The notes below the pieces were generated by a model that searched no databases, was not told the origin of the DNA, and saw nothing but the letters and a program-made list of their open reading frames with translations. From Candidatus Cloacimonadota bacterium (GTDB lineage Bacteria > Muiribacteriota > UBA6191): DNA of 64,000 nucleotides. Made by a program: the position numbers and the translations under genes. The stretch's first letter is position 1; each line of letters starts with the position of its first letter. Positions 9,643-18,817 of this stretch are shown one piece after another. Location: positions 62,001 through 126,000 of the forward strand of contig JAGSHD010000008.1 of assembly GCA_023954715.1 (NCBI GenBank), written 5' to 3'.

Positions 9643-10893
9643 ATGATAAATACCATTCTTAATAAGAAGATTTTTGTAGCTCTTTTTTTGCTTGTATTTC
9701 TTTTTGATTTGAATGCTAACTCTTTGCATTTTTTGGGCAAAGAAAATCCATTTATTATAAAGCATACTATTTATTTGAGTAATATTGATGGTCAAATTGA
9801 TAATCTTAGGTTAAAAACTGATTATCTAAAATCTGATGTTGACTCCAGAGTATCATTGAGTGGAGCGCTATATAAAAGGGCATTTTACTCGGGTAGTTTA
9901 TCTGAGATTCAAGAGGCTCTAGATCATTTGTACACCGCTATAAAGCTTGCACAAAACGACCAGCAAATGTTAAGAAAAATCTATCTCTTAAAAGCGACTC
10001 AAGAGTTGAGCTTACATCGATATAGGCAAGCTCAGATTTCATTAAAGCTAGCTAAAAACAATGGTGCTACTCAACTTGAAACACAATCAATTCAAGCAGA
10101 TTTAGATTGGAATAAAGGGGATTACTCTTCAGCAATAGAGTTTTATAGTTTGGCTGCGAAAAATAGCCCAAATATGCACTCTATAATGCGTCTTGCAATT
10201 TTAAAACATCAATTAGGTCATTTTAAACAAGCAAATGATTTGTACCAAAAGTCGATTTCTATGTTTCAAGGCGCTAACCCTGTTGTTTACTCTTGGCTAC
10301 TTCTTCAATATGGGATCCATAAGTTAGAGTTAAATCAACTAAAAAAAGCTAAAGTTATATTTTCAAAGGCTTTAAGTATTTGCCCCAACTATGTTTTGGT
10401 ATTAGAGCATTTAGGAGAGACCGAAGCTAAGTTAGCTAATACAAAGAGATCTATAGAGATTTATGAAAAGGTTGTTCAGTTGAGCGATAATCCAGAGTTT
10501 AAAGCTCAATTGTCCTATCAGTACCGTAAATTAGGCAAATCTCATAGAGCTCATAAATTATTATCCCAAGCAACCAAAGACTACCAAAAGAGGGTTCAAA
10601 AGTATCCAAATGCTATGGGAGCCCATGCATCTTCTTTTTTCTTAGAAAACGATCAAAAACAATTGGCACTGAGCTTGTTAAAGACAAATCTTACAATACG
10701 TCCTAATAGTGAAAGCTATGTGGCATTAGCTGAGGTTCAAGTGAAGTTAAACATGTTAAAACAAGCAAAGCTTAACTTAGAGAAAGCTCTAAAGATGCCT
10801 GTGGTTTCAGCAAACCTTTGTGATTTATCACAAGAGTTAAAGATTGAAAAGTCCCTAGTCCCAAACACCTGTAATAGTTTTAAAAGTTTATGA
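9643..10893 (+). CDS. exported TPR-repeat protein
   Basis: 416 residues with an N-terminal signal segment (about residues 8-24, LFLLVFLFDLNAN) and then successive tetratricopeptide repeats from about residue 60 to the end, for example LDWNKGDYSSAIEFYSLAA and the AKVIFSKALSICPNYVLVLE region. The ATG directly abuts the TAA of the DUF4331 gene, so both are on one transcript and probably work together outside the cytoplasm. DUF4331 and TPR proteins occur together in other genomes; the joint function is not known. Its TGA overlaps the start of the DUF309 gene. Confidence 0.85.
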   Translation: MINTILNKKIFVALFLLVFLFDLNANSLHFLGKENPFIIKHTIYLSNIDGQIDNLRLKTDYLKSDVDSRVSLSGALYKRAFYSGSLSEIQEALDHLYTAIKLAQNDQQMLRKIYLLKATQELSLHRYRQAQISLKLAKNNGATQLETQSIQADLDWNKGDYSSAIEFYSLAAKNSPNMHSIMRLAILKHQLGHFKQANDLYQKSISMFQGANPVVYSWLLLQYGIHKLELNQLKKAKVIFSKALSICPNYVLVLEHLGETEAKLANTKRSIEIYEKVVQLSDNPEFKAQLSYQYRKLGKSHRAHKLLSQATKDYQKRVQKYPNAMGAHASSFFLENDQKQLALSLLKTNLTIRPNSESYVALAEVQVKLNMLKQAKLNLEKALKMPVVSANLCDLSQELKIEKSLVPNTCNSFKSL

Positions 10894-11243
10894 TGACCTC
10901 GCAAGAAAAACAATCTTATTTCTCTAAAGGATTAAACTACTTTAATTCTAAAAAGTTTTTTGAATCTCATGAAGAATGGGAGCAAATTTGGCTGCAGTGT
11001 CAAAATCGTGATGAAAAACTCTTGTATCAATCTATGATCATATTAGCAGGGGTTGGAGTACATCTACAAAAAAATAGACCGGCACCGGCACAGCGTTTAC
11101 AAAAGTTAGGTTTGATAAAATTAGAAGAGATTAAAAATCAGGATTACTCACAACAAATAAAACAACTTAAAAAACTTTACTTGAGAGTAATTGCAGACTT
11201 TTTGCAAGACCATTATTTGCTTAATTTTGATATACCTAAATGA
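10890..11243 (+). CDS. DUF309 family protein
   Basis: 117-residue cytoplasmic protein of the DUF309 family. The family signature is visible: FNSKKFFESHEEWEQIWL near the N-terminus (His and paired Glu conserved) and the GVGVHLQKNRPAPAQRLQKL segment in the middle. The start ATG overlaps the upstream stop by four bases (ATGA), making it the third gene of the DUF4331-TPR operon. Function unknown; the conserved His and Glu suggest a metal or ligand site. Confidence 0.85.
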   Translation: MMTSQEKQSYFSKGLNYFNSKKFFESHEEWEQIWLQCQNRDEKLLYQSMIILAGVGVHLQKNRPAPAQRLQKLGLIKLEEIKNQDYSQQIKQLKKLYLRVIADFLQDHYLLNFDIPK

Positions 11244-11287
11244 GATAAGTCACTTGTAAAATAAACCTTTGTACTTATAAACAAGAT

Positions 11288-12046
11288 TTATCTTGGATCT
11301 TCTTTTAGCAATTTTACTATGGCTCGAAAACCTCGTAGCAACTCTTGATCTTCAGTTAGTTTTTCAATGGATTTGGTAAATTCATTGAGAACTTTATCGT
11401 ATTGATCTTTGTTTGTTAGCTGTAAAGACTTCAATTGTTTTTGCAATAGATCAATAGCTTCTTGAAAGTCATTTTGCTTTTGATTCATTTGTATGCTTTC
11501 TTCTTGATATGTATTTTGAAAGTGAGCGAGTTTGTCTTCTAGATCAGCTAGTTTGATTTGAATTTGTTGCGAGTCATCTCTTGGGATAAGACATTGACTT
11601 TTTAAGTGAATCAATCTCTGTCTCTCTTTTTGGAAATAAGATAAAAGAGGTCTAAAGATTGTAGATAAAGTAAAAACACCCGAAAAGTAGTATCCAATCT
11701 GTGATTGTGACTGGTAAGAAATAAGAGCAGCTACTCCGGCACAAATAGCATGTACTACTAAACAAAGAAGAAGCAATCTAGATTTTGCTTTCAGTGCATA
11801 ATCTAGATCCTCTTTAGATACAAAGATATCTTTTTTTATACTTTGTTGTTGATTATAGATAACGTCCTTGGCCTCAAAATATAAGTCCCATGGGAGCTTC
11901 AACACAAGAACTAAGGACATAAAGCCAAAGACACAAAATATGACAGTAACCAAGGTATAAAAGCTAAACCAATTTAAATAAAATCCTAGCATTCCACATA
12001 GTATCAAAACGATATTGAATAAAATGGGGCCAAATGAAAAGTTCAT
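11288..12046 (-). CDS. membrane protein with C-terminal coiled coil, unknown function
   Basis: 252 residues. Four membrane segments are seen in the first half (about residues 5-22, 27-48, 92-110 and 118-137), in two hairpins with a charged cytoplasmic linker that includes SKEDLDYALKAKSR. The second half (about 160-245) is rich in Gln, Leu, Lys and Glu with heptad spacing, that is, a coiled coil. No family recognised. It is a single gene on the minus strand, convergent with the DUF309 gene (44 bp between stops). Confidence 0.7.
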   Translation of the reverse strand: MNFSFGPILFNIVLILCGMLGFYLNWFSFYTLVTVIFCVFGFMSLVLVLKLPWDLYFEAKDVIYNQQQSIKKDIFVSKEDLDYALKAKSRLLLLCLVVHAICAGVAALISYQSQSQIGYYFSGVFTLSTIFRPLLSYFQKERQRLIHLKSQCLIPRDDSQQIQIKLADLEDKLAHFQNTYQEESIQMNQKQNDFQEAIDLLQKQLKSLQLTNKDQYDKVLNEFTKSIEKLTEDQELLRGFRAIVKLLKEDPR

Positions 12047-12159
12047 AATTTCCTACAATCTGTGATTGGTTAGTTAGAGACTATTTATAGCAAAAATTAT
12101 ACGAGAATAATTAAATTTGTACATGGATAGCACTAATAAGTTTTATATCTATCAAATGT

Positions 12160-12537
12160 TTAAAATTTTGCTTGCGACAATTGTACGAAATTTCCGTCGG
12201 GATCCTCAAAGGTAGCTACCAGCTTTGGACCAACGTCAAAAATAGTTTTAGTAATGTCGTTGTCTGGATAAAAGCGGACTCCTTTTTTGGATAGCTCCTC
12301 TACAGCTGCTTGGATATCATCTACTTTAAAACTGATCATAACAGATTGCTTTTGAACAGTAGAGCTAGGATAGCCAATAAAATCCAATCCAAATCCACTT
12401 CCTTCTGGCATGTCATATCCCTGCCAATGATCATCTCCATAAGCTTTTTTTAGTCCAAGTGTTTCTGTATACCATTCTCTTAACTCTTTGTTTGGCGAAT
12501 GTATATATGTTACGTCTATCCCTTTAATCATGATCAA
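12160..12537 (-). CDS. VOC-superfamily protein (glyoxalase/bleomycin-resistance/dioxygenase fold)
   Basis: 125-residue single vicinal-oxygen-chelate unit. The beta-alpha-beta-beta-beta pattern is visible: GIDVTYIHSPNKELREWYTE, then the repeat that ends in VATFEDPDGNFVQLSQ, whose Glu before DPDGN is the usual metal ligand. The His at residue 12 is a likely second ligand. Members act as lyases, isomerases, dioxygenases or antibiotic-binding proteins; the sequence alone does not choose. The hairpin repeat at 12674-12775 lies upstream of this gene. Confidence 0.8.
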   Translation of the reverse strand: MIMIKGIDVTYIHSPNKELREWYTETLGLKKAYGDDHWQGYDMPEGSGFGLDFIGYPSSTVQKQSVMISFKVDDIQAAVEELSKKGVRFYPDNDITKTIFDVGPKLVATFEDPDGNFVQLSQAKF

Positions 12538-12868
12538 TCCTTACTCTATTTAGATATTTAATTAACTGCTTTCTTATTATATTTCAATGTAGCTTTTTTG
12601 TAATTATTCAGATGGTCTCTTCGACAAAAGTTGAGGGTCATATAAGTTTCTCGTAGTTTTTTGCTGTATTTATGCGGTTTAGCTCATTATCATCTTTTAT
12701 GTTTAAAGCTTTTTTCGAGTAGTTCACTACACTTCAAAATCTTTAAATACAAAATATAATAATGATCAAAAACCTAGGTGTAATCAACCTTTGTAAATAA
12801 ATTGAAAAATAGTAGCTGAATAGTTAGGCTTATTTTTAAACAGTTCTAACAAAGTCTTTATGATCTTG
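12538..12868. other. 331-bp intergenic region holding hairpin repeat copy 1
   Basis: The region lies between two minus-strand genes. Apart from the palindromic repeat at 12674-12790, described separately, I see no open frame with a ribosome binding site and no terminator with a T-run. Confidence 0.6.
12674..12775. repeat. palindromic repeat family, copy 1
   Basis: Shares GCGGTTTAGCTCAT, TCGAGTAGT and ACTACACTTCAAA with the two copies near 58.4-58.6 kb. Arms at about 12684-12708 and 12740-12765 form a 25-position stem with 21 Watson-Crick pairs. Two further positions become G-U pairs if the minus strand is transcribed. Short outer arms GGTTT and AAACC extend the stem. The apical part carries a small hairpin GTAG-TTCA-CTAC. 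Compared with copy 2, several stem positions differ on both arms in a compensating way. Both flanking genes are on the minus strand. Confidence 0.75.
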
Positions 12869-13714
12869 CTATTTAATATTTGAGTCAATCTGTTTAGTAC
12901 GCATGCTTTCAAAGTCGAGATTTAGGGGTAATCGTTCAAGCATAGCTTGGTCTAAGCAGAGCAATCTAGTTTCGTTGTAAAGATCAGATATCAGCTTGAT
13001 TAATAATGGTGTTCTCTCTTTTGATATATGATCTAATTTTTCTAGGAATTTATCTGGTTTAACATTTAATAGTGCAATCGTTTTAGAAAGTTGTTTATAG
13101 CCTGGCATTAAAGTGTTGTTGATAGCAAAGACAATGATCAAAAATGCTCTTTGTATACTAAACAAGGACTGTTGAATCATTATAGAGTCCTCTCGAGAAA
13201 TATGAATACTTAACATTTGTGTGGAGAACTGTTTGACTCCATACTCTATTATTTTTTCAAAATGATGTTTTGTGACTTTTATCTTCAATTCACCAACACC
13301 AATCTGGGGGTGCTCCCAGATAAGAGTGGGTGGTTGATAGCAAGATATAATTGCTTGAGTACTAGGATCGACGCGGTCCATATCATTAAACAAGTCTAAC
13401 TGCGCTTGTAGTGATTGATAGCTTATGTGCATCAAGTCAATCTTTTGTTTTTGAAAATATAAACAGTCTAGCAGAGTCCCATCTTTTGTTGTTTGGCTTC
13501 TCTCAAGCTTCATTGTCTGACTTTTTTCAATGCATTTGCTCAGTTCGTTATAATCGCAATTTTGATATACAAATACCAACTCGATATCAGAAAACTGGTC
13601 ATGAAACTCACGAGCTAGTGATCCTCCGATATAAATTTGAGTCAAAGATTTAGGGTTTGGTAATTGTTGTATGATTTCTCGAACCATTTGTTTGGCTATA
13701 TTTATTTTATCCAT
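12869..13714 (-). CDS. nucleotidyltransferase-fold protein
   Basis: 281 residues. The N-terminal domain has the pol-beta nucleotidyltransferase signature: IYIGGSLAREF with GGS at 30-32, followed by the metal-binding pair FSDIELVF (D43 and E45). The rest (about 120-260) is helical, as in DUF4037-like and aminoglycoside-nucleotidyltransferase-like proteins. It probably transfers a nucleotide to a small molecule or protein; the acceptor is unknown. The gene starts at ATG 13714 and is not overlapped by neighbours. A resistance role is possible but unsupported. Confidence 0.7.
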   Translation of the reverse strand: MDKINIAKQMVREIIQQLPNPKSLTQIYIGGSLAREFHDQFSDIELVFVYQNCDYNELSKCIEKSQTMKLERSQTTKDGTLLDCLYFQKQKIDLMHISYQSLQAQLDLFNDMDRVDPSTQAIISCYQPPTLIWEHPQIGVGELKIKVTKHHFEKIIEYGVKQFSTQMLSIHISREDSIMIQQSLFSIQRAFLIIVFAINNTLMPGYKQLSKTIALLNVKPDKFLEKLDHISKERTPLLIKLISDLYNETRLLCLDQAMLERLPLNLDFESMRTKQIDSNIK

Positions 13715-13969
13715 TCGTCTCCACGTTAATTTCCCTCAAATTATATACCCACTGTCCACATCAATACTAGTTAAAATTTAATTTAGAAAATCAGCAAATT
13801 ATAATATATCTCTGAGAGATCCACATATCTTTTTATGGATTCAACTATGCTAACAAAAGGTTCGTCTAAAAAAGAGGTTAATCTTGGTTCAAAAAATAAA
13901 AAGGATTTTTCAATTTGATATAATATCCAACTATTTTTAATAAAAGAAGTCATAGAAGGGGTACTCAAA

Positions 13970-15343
13970 GTGCGTTATAATTTGGTAATACTATTTTTTG
14001 GATTGGTGGGAAGTCTATATAGTGACTCTCAGCGGAGTGAACTACAAACTGTATTAGCAAGGCTAAAACAAATGGAGAAAAACCATCAAGAGCTTTTCCA
14101 AAAAATGAAAGAAGATATGGCGGGTCTTTCTAAAAAAGTTATTCAACTTGAGCAAGAAAATAAGAAAATGAAAAATGTACTTCACCCAAAAGCCAAGGCA
14201 AATTTGGATGGAAAGTTTGTCGTTAAGTCGACTGATGGTAAGCATAAATTTAAAATCGGTGGAAGACTGATGAATGATTGGTCTTTTTTTTCAGGGACAC
14301 CAGGTATCACAACAAAAACCGGAAATGGCTTTTCGAATCGAACGGGATTTAGAAGAGCAAGGATTCACCTTAGTGGAAACAGTTATGGAAACACCGGTTT
14401 TAAAATACAATATGACTTTGCGAAAAATGGGGAAGTTTCTTTAAAAGAAACATATCTTCATAAAAAACTCGATAATGGGGATTCTTTTTGGGTAGGCCAT
14501 GTAAAAGAGCCAACGGGACTGGAAAACTCAACGAGTTCAAATCACTTTCACTTTATGGAGAGAAGTCTTTTGAACTCATTTTATCCAGATTATAATACTG
14601 GTTTTGGATACGAAAAAAATGGAGAAAGATCGCCACTATATTATAAGCTAGGGGTCTTTCATGATACAGATCTTGATGGTAGGTCTAGTCCAAAAACTGG
14701 GATTGGAGCGGATGTAGATGGAGCATATAATTATACAGGACGTATGGTTTGGCTCCCTAAATTTAATCGAGATACGAACGATTTATTACATGTAGGCGCG
14801 ACTTATTCTTTTAGAAATTCAAACCATACAAATATCCGTTTTAAATCAACACCAGAGTCTAATCTTTGGGCGAATAGTTTTGTAGATTCAGGCAATATCC
14901 TTGCTGAACACACTATTTTAAGAGGATTAGAGTTTGCTATGACTAAAAATAATCTATCCATTCACTCTGAGTTTATGCAAGCTAGAGTTAAAATGCTTAA
15001 TTCTAATCCGATTTTTCAGGGGTGGTACCTGTCGGCTGGATGGATGTTAACTAAAGAAGCCCGAACATATTTAAAAGGCAAACGAAAATTTGGCAGAATC
15101 ATCCCCAATAAAAACTATTCTGATGGTGGAAAGGGTGCATGGGAGATTGCAGGTAGAGTATCCCATGTTGATCTAAGTGAGCCAGAGTTTAATATTCGTG
15201 GTGGAATCTTAGATAACTATACCTTAGGCTTAAATTGGTATATGAACCCATCCGTTCGCATCATGTTGAATCACGTTTGGAGTGAGCTAGAGTCCCAAGG
15301 CCAAGCAAAGTCTCTAAATCTCCGTTTTCAAATGGACTTTTGA
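13970..15343 (+). CDS. OprP/OprO-type outer-membrane porin with N-terminal coiled coil
   Basis: 457-residue outer-membrane protein. A short signal peptide (MRYNLVILFFGLVGSLYS) is followed by a coiled coil (about 25-70, RSELQTVLARLKQMEKNHQE) and then a beta-barrel ending in Phe (LRFQMDF). Segments such as KFKIGGRLMNDWSFF and GFRRARIHLSGNSYGNTGFKI (shortened: FRRARIHLSGNSYG) match the phosphate-selective porin family; similar proteins carry various anions. The start is GTG at 13970 with AGAAGGGG eight bases upstream. Monocistronic. The N-terminal coiled coil probably trimerises or links to the cell wall, as proposed for similar porins in several diderm phyla. Confidence 0.82.
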   Translation: MRYNLVILFFGLVGSLYSDSQRSELQTVLARLKQMEKNHQELFQKMKEDMAGLSKKVIQLEQENKKMKNVLHPKAKANLDGKFVVKSTDGKHKFKIGGRLMNDWSFFSGTPGITTKTGNGFSNRTGFRRARIHLSGNSYGNTGFKIQYDFAKNGEVSLKETYLHKKLDNGDSFWVGHVKEPTGLENSTSSNHFHFMERSLLNSFYPDYNTGFGYEKNGERSPLYYKLGVFHDTDLDGRSSPKTGIGADVDGAYNYTGRMVWLPKFNRDTNDLLHVGATYSFRNSNHTNIRFKSTPESNLWANSFVDSGNILAEHTILRGLEFAMTKNNLSIHSEFMQARVKMLNSNPIFQGWYLSAGWMLTKEARTYLKGKRKFGRIIPNKNYSDGGKGAWEIAGRVSHVDLSEPEFNIRGGILDNYTLGLNWYMNPSVRIMLNHVWSELESQGQAKSLNLRFQMDF

Positions 15344-15642
15344 TTTAATAGCCTGTAGATATTTTTATGATTCGATAATTGGAGATGTGAAATTTTTAAT
15401 ATTTCAAAGACTCTACAGATGATATGGGCCTAAAACTTAGTTTCAGTTTTACAACTACTATAGTAGTTTAGAGTGATCAATAGTCTATGAACCTTTTATC
15501 AGTACAATTGACAACCTTTGTCTATATCAAAGAGATAGGTAATGTTGAAAGTAAAGTTTAGGCTTGTATAACTTCTTATAACGATCTATATTACAATTAA
15601 GCGTACTTTTGCAAATAAAAGTAGTTGGGATTGGAGAGCCGA

Positions 15643-16254
15643 ATGTCAGAAGAAGTAGTCATAGAGTCTGAAGAGAATGTAAATCAAGTAGCATGTCAAT
15701 TGTGTCAAAGTGAAATCGAAGAGGGAGCTGAAATCTTCCTAAATGGAAACAAAGTTTGTAACTCGTGTAAAAACTCTATAGAACAAGAGTTAAAAGAAGA
15801 AATTCCTAACTCTCAAAACTTAATTATGGGGTGCGTAGGTGGACTGCTAGGAGCAATAGTCAGTGGTTTAATATGGGCTGGAATCGTCGTTGCTACCGAT
15901 TACGAAATAGGATACGTAGCAATCGGTGTAGGCTGGTTGACAGGTCTTGGAGTATCGACATTATCTGGTGGAAAGAAATCACAATCTTTACAAATTGTGG
16001 CAGCAATAAACTCTGTAATAGGATTACTAATAGCTAAATATATTATGTTTGCTCATTACTTAATTCCTGTTTTAAAGAAGCAAGAAAACTATGATGCTGA
16101 CTATTTTGATCCAATACTTATATCTATTTTTCCAGAAAATGTTTCACTTATGCTTAATGGATTTGACGCCCTTTGGGTAATTTTAGCACTGAGTACTGCT
16201 TATAGTATCCTTGCTCCAACTAAATTAGATTTTGATAAACCTGTAGATGAGTGA
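15643..16254 (+). CDS. zinc-ribbon membrane protein
   Basis: About 203 residues. The N-terminal 45 residues hold two CxxC knuckles (C18/C21 and C39/C42) in a B-box or zinc-ribbon-like arrangement. Four hydrophobic segments follow (about 60-80, 85-110, 118-138 and 168-188). I start it at ATG 15643, which has GGAGAG five bases upstream. Its last eight bases overlap the next gene, a site-2 protease, so the two are probably cotranslated and may act together. A zinc-ribbon sensor or substrate for the protease is conceivable but is inference. Function otherwise unknown. Confidence 0.7.
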   Translation: MSEEVVIESEENVNQVACQLCQSEIEEGAEIFLNGNKVCNSCKNSIEQELKEEIPNSQNLIMGCVGGLLGAIVSGLIWAGIVVATDYEIGYVAIGVGWLTGLGVSTLSGGKKSQSLQIVAAINSVIGLLIAKYIMFAHYLIPVLKKQENYDADYFDPILISIFPENVSLMLNGFDALWVILALSTAYSILAPTKLDFDKPVDE

Positions 16255-17182
16255 TTCAGCATTAGATAAATTAAAAAAGTTACAAGAAAAAGAGTCGCCT
16301 ATAGTTGAAAAAACTGAGGCTTCTAAAAAGGGGCTCTTTGGCTTTTTACTAGCCATATTGATTCTATTGGTGACTAAATTTAAGTTTGTTTTAATATTTA
16401 TTTTAACAAAAGGAAAGTTACTGCTCGGGGCTTTGAAGATAGGGCCAATTTTGACGACCTTTTCTACAATGTTTCTATCCATTTGGGTTTATTCAAGCTT
16501 CTATGGATTAAATTTAGCCATTGGTTTGTGTGTAATGATTCTGATTCATGAGTTGGGTCATGGTGCCATAGCTAAAACAATTGGTATGAAAGTTGGGACT
16601 CCTGTCTTTATACCATTTTTTGGTGCCTTGATTACCCTTAAAAATCAGTTAAAATCAAAGTGGCAAGAGGCGTTGATAGGGGCAGGAGGGCCTATTGCTG
16701 GAACCATAGGTGGAGTTTTGGTGCTCTTGATTAGCCAGTATCTGGAGTCTGATTACTATAGAGACCTTTTTGTAGTGATTTCATGGATTACTTTTATGAT
16801 AAACTTTTTTAATTTATTACCTGTTGCAGGTTTGGATGGTGATAGGATATCCAACGCATTTAGACCAGTATATTGGGCTCCAGGACTTTTGTTGATGGTT
16901 GCTTTAATATATTTTCAAAATAAGTTGAGCGGTACTGTTCCTCCCTTTATGATTTTTATAATAATTTTAGGCGCATTTAAGGCTTGGAAAACTCATAAAA
17001 AGTCTTTAGGATTAGATAAATCTCGATTAGTTGATCAGTTAGTTCAGACTAAAAAATATGAACGAGAAGATGTAACTATTTTTGAATCTATCTGGTCTTT
17101 TGTAATATATTTTGGTCTAGCTACAACACTTAGCTTTTTGATGATTTATTCAAACAGCCTATTACCAAAAATTTCTGGGTAA
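16247..17182 (+). CDS. site-2-protease-family (M50) intramembrane metallopeptidase
   Basis: 311-residue membrane protease. The zinc site is intact: HELGH at residues 101-105 inside a membrane helix, and the distal motif NLLPVAGLDGDR with the third ligand D197. Usually this motif reads LDGGR; here Asp follows the glycine, an uncommon variant. Further membrane helices lie at about 33-52, 147-165, 178-192, 215-235 and 285-302. These enzymes cleave membrane-embedded substrates such as anti-sigma factors or transcription factor anchors. It overlaps the zinc-ribbon membrane protein gene by eight bases. No sigma/anti-sigma pair is adjacent. Confidence 0.87.
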   Translation: MSDSALDKLKKLQEKESPIVEKTEASKKGLFGFLLAILILLVTKFKFVLIFILTKGKLLLGALKIGPILTTFSTMFLSIWVYSSFYGLNLAIGLCVMILIHELGHGAIAKTIGMKVGTPVFIPFFGALITLKNQLKSKWQEALIGAGGPIAGTIGGVLVLLISQYLESDYYRDLFVVISWITFMINFFNLLPVAGLDGDRISNAFRPVYWAPGLLLMVALIYFQNKLSGTVPPFMIFIIILGAFKAWKTHKKSLGLDKSRLVDQLVQTKKYEREDVTIFESIWSFVIYFGLATTLSFLMIYSNSLLPKISG

Positions 17183-17212
17183 TTGTTGTGAAATTTAATC
17201 AAAGGAATTCTA

Positions 17213-17290
17213 ATGTCGATGATGTTAATAAATGTTGACAGCAAAAGTATAGAGCTTTTCAAACCCAATAGAATTAAAAGTAGTATGTAA
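17213..17290 (+). CDS. possible 25-codon small ORF
   Basis: ATG at 17213 follows AAAGGAATTC and reads MSMMLINVDSKSIELFKPNR up to a TAA at 17288-17290, three bases before the next gene. It may be a translated leader or chance. Nothing in the peptide is recognisable. Confidence 0.2.
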   Translation: MSMMLINVDSKSIELFKPNRIKSSM

Positions 17291-17293
17291 ATT

Positions 17294-17869
17294 ATGTGTC
17301 CATCATCAAATGATTACTCAAAAATAAGTGGTATTGTATATTTAATAGGCATGCCTGGAGTAGGCAAATTATCTATAGCAAAAAAGTTAAATGAGACTTT
17401 ACATTGGAAACTTCTTGATAATCATACCATCATTAATTGTGTGACTTCTGTGCTTGATCGATCGGATCAAAATTGGTCTTCGATTGTAATGAATATGCGT
17501 AAAACTTTGTTTACTGGGCTTCATAAGATCTCAACCGATAATCATCAATTGATTGTCACAGATGCGATTGCTAGTTGTGATGATGATATCTTTCAAAATA
17601 TCAAGGATTTATCCACTGCATGGAGATGTAACTTGTACATAATTCGCTTATCTTGCTCAGAGTCTGAAAATATCTTTCGTTTGACACAAGAAGGCCGTCA
17701 GTCAAATCATAAACTTGTAGATAAGGATTTACTTGTTCATATCAGAAACAACTATCATTTATTTCAACCTCAAGATTATGAACTTTGTATCGATCTTGAA
17801 ACAAGTGATCTCACTATACAGGAGTCAGCAGATCATATTTTGAACTGGCTAGAAAGCTTTAACGGTTAA
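17294..17869 (+). CDS. P-loop kinase-like ATPase
   Basis: 191-residue protein of the small-kinase P-loop fold (shikimate-kinase or AAA_18-like). The Walker A loop is GMPGVGKLSIAK (residues 19-30) with Leu where Ser/Thr usually follows the Lys; this GK-L variant is known in a subset of these proteins. A later QEGRQSNHKL segment resembles the lid with its Arg. The substrate is unknown. The ATG is preceded by a weak ribosome binding site; a possible 25-codon ORF lies just upstream. It ends convergent with an unknown minus-strand gene. Confidence 0.6.
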   Translation: MCPSSNDYSKISGIVYLIGMPGVGKLSIAKKLNETLHWKLLDNHTIINCVTSVLDRSDQNWSSIVMNMRKTLFTGLHKISTDNHQLIVTDAIASCDDDIFQNIKDLSTAWRCNLYIIRLSCSESENIFRLTQEGRQSNHKLVDKDLLVHIRNNYHLFQPQDYELCIDLETSDLTIQESADHILNWLESFNG

Positions 17870-17910
17870 GTTAGATTTTTTATTGAAATAAGCTTAAAGA
17901 TAGAGTTTGT

Positions 17911-18498
17911 TTATACCCATTGATTGACATTGTTTAAGTAGTCATAATCTTCTTTCATGCGTTTAGCCATGATTGCGATAAAGCTACAAATATCACTTAA
18001 TACAGTGTACGAGAATTGATTACTTAAATATATTTTACAAGGAGAAATACTTCGACCGGATGGTATGAGGGCAATTTCACTAGACGATATTTCAAGATTT
18101 ATATCAACGGAGTACCAGCAGATTAATTTATATACATTATTAGCTAGGCTTTCTTTGGTAAGAGAGCTATCTAGATCGTAAACGTGAAAATTTAAATCCT
18201 TTAACACTGCTATAATTAAGTCAATCTTTTCCTTTTGAGACTCGATTGATTTTATTTGCGAGTCATCTTTGAAATAGTTTTTAGCGATGTTGACTACTAT
18301 GTTACAGATACAAAGATCCATATCAAAAGAGTAGTCTTCTTGTAAGGGGACTTGTAAAATAGTCTTTGTTTGGCTTTCATCAGAGTTTAACTTTAATAGT
18401 CTGCCTTCTGTTTCAACAGAAAATCTAGTTAACTTGTTAAAGCCAAGACTATCAAGCATTTCTAGAATATGCTGTTTTTTATCCTCTATACTATCCAC
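17911..18498 (-). CDS. hypothetical cytoplasmic protein
   Basis: 195 residues, acidic, with no signal or membrane segment. It seems to have two halves, each containing an MDLCICNIVVNIAK-like or DINLEISSSEIALIP-like beta-rich stretch, but no known domain is recognised. It is convergent with the P-loop gene. The start ATG at 18498 is the first in frame. Function unknown. Confidence 0.6.
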   Translation of the reverse strand: MDSIEDKKQHILEMLDSLGFNKLTRFSVETEGRLLKLNSDESQTKTILQVPLQEDYSFDMDLCICNIVVNIAKNYFKDDSQIKSIESQKEKIDLIIAVLKDLNFHVYDLDSSLTKESLANNVYKLICWYSVDINLEISSSEIALIPSGRSISPCKIYLSNQFSYTVLSDICSFIAIMAKRMKEDYDYLNNVNQWV

Positions 18499-18817
18499 AA
18501 AAACCCTTTGATTTGTTTAATGACTTGTATTCTATCACAATTATTCGTATCTCATTTTTAGACATGTTTATTTTGTGAAGTTGGGATGATTTACACATTG
18601 ATACAAGGTTACTCTATGTTATTGGCTGTTGTTAAAAATTGTTAATTTTAACGATGTTATTATGTGACTAGACTCACCGCTCTCATCTGTAGAGATCAAA
18701 AATCTATACTAAAGTCTCCCTAAAAGACTAATTTAAATCTAAAACTAGTGTTTAGTATTGACTTTTGATATAAAAGTGATATCATATTCATATCTTATAA
18801 ATATCAAGGAGAGAAAA
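18499..18817. other. 319-bp divergent intergenic region
   Basis: It lies between the divergent hypothetical gene (minus) and the SPFH gene (plus). It contains the promoter candidate at 18758-18785; the rest shows no gene or clear repeat. Confidence 0.55.
18758..18785 (+). promoter_or_regulatory. sigma-70-type promoter for the SPFH-RHH operon
   Basis: TTGACT (18758-18763) and TATCAT (18780-18785) with a 16-bp spacer, about 33 bp upstream of the SPFH start codon at 18818. Confidence 0.55.

Noticed and set aside
17294-17869. Dead P-loop because of GK-L
   Set aside because: The GKL variant followed by Ser is known in related small kinases, so loss of activity cannot be claimed.
18758-18817. Upstream TTG start for the SPFH gene
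   Set aside because: It coincides with the -35 box of a good promoter, and the ATG at 18818 has a clear Shine-Dalgarno site.
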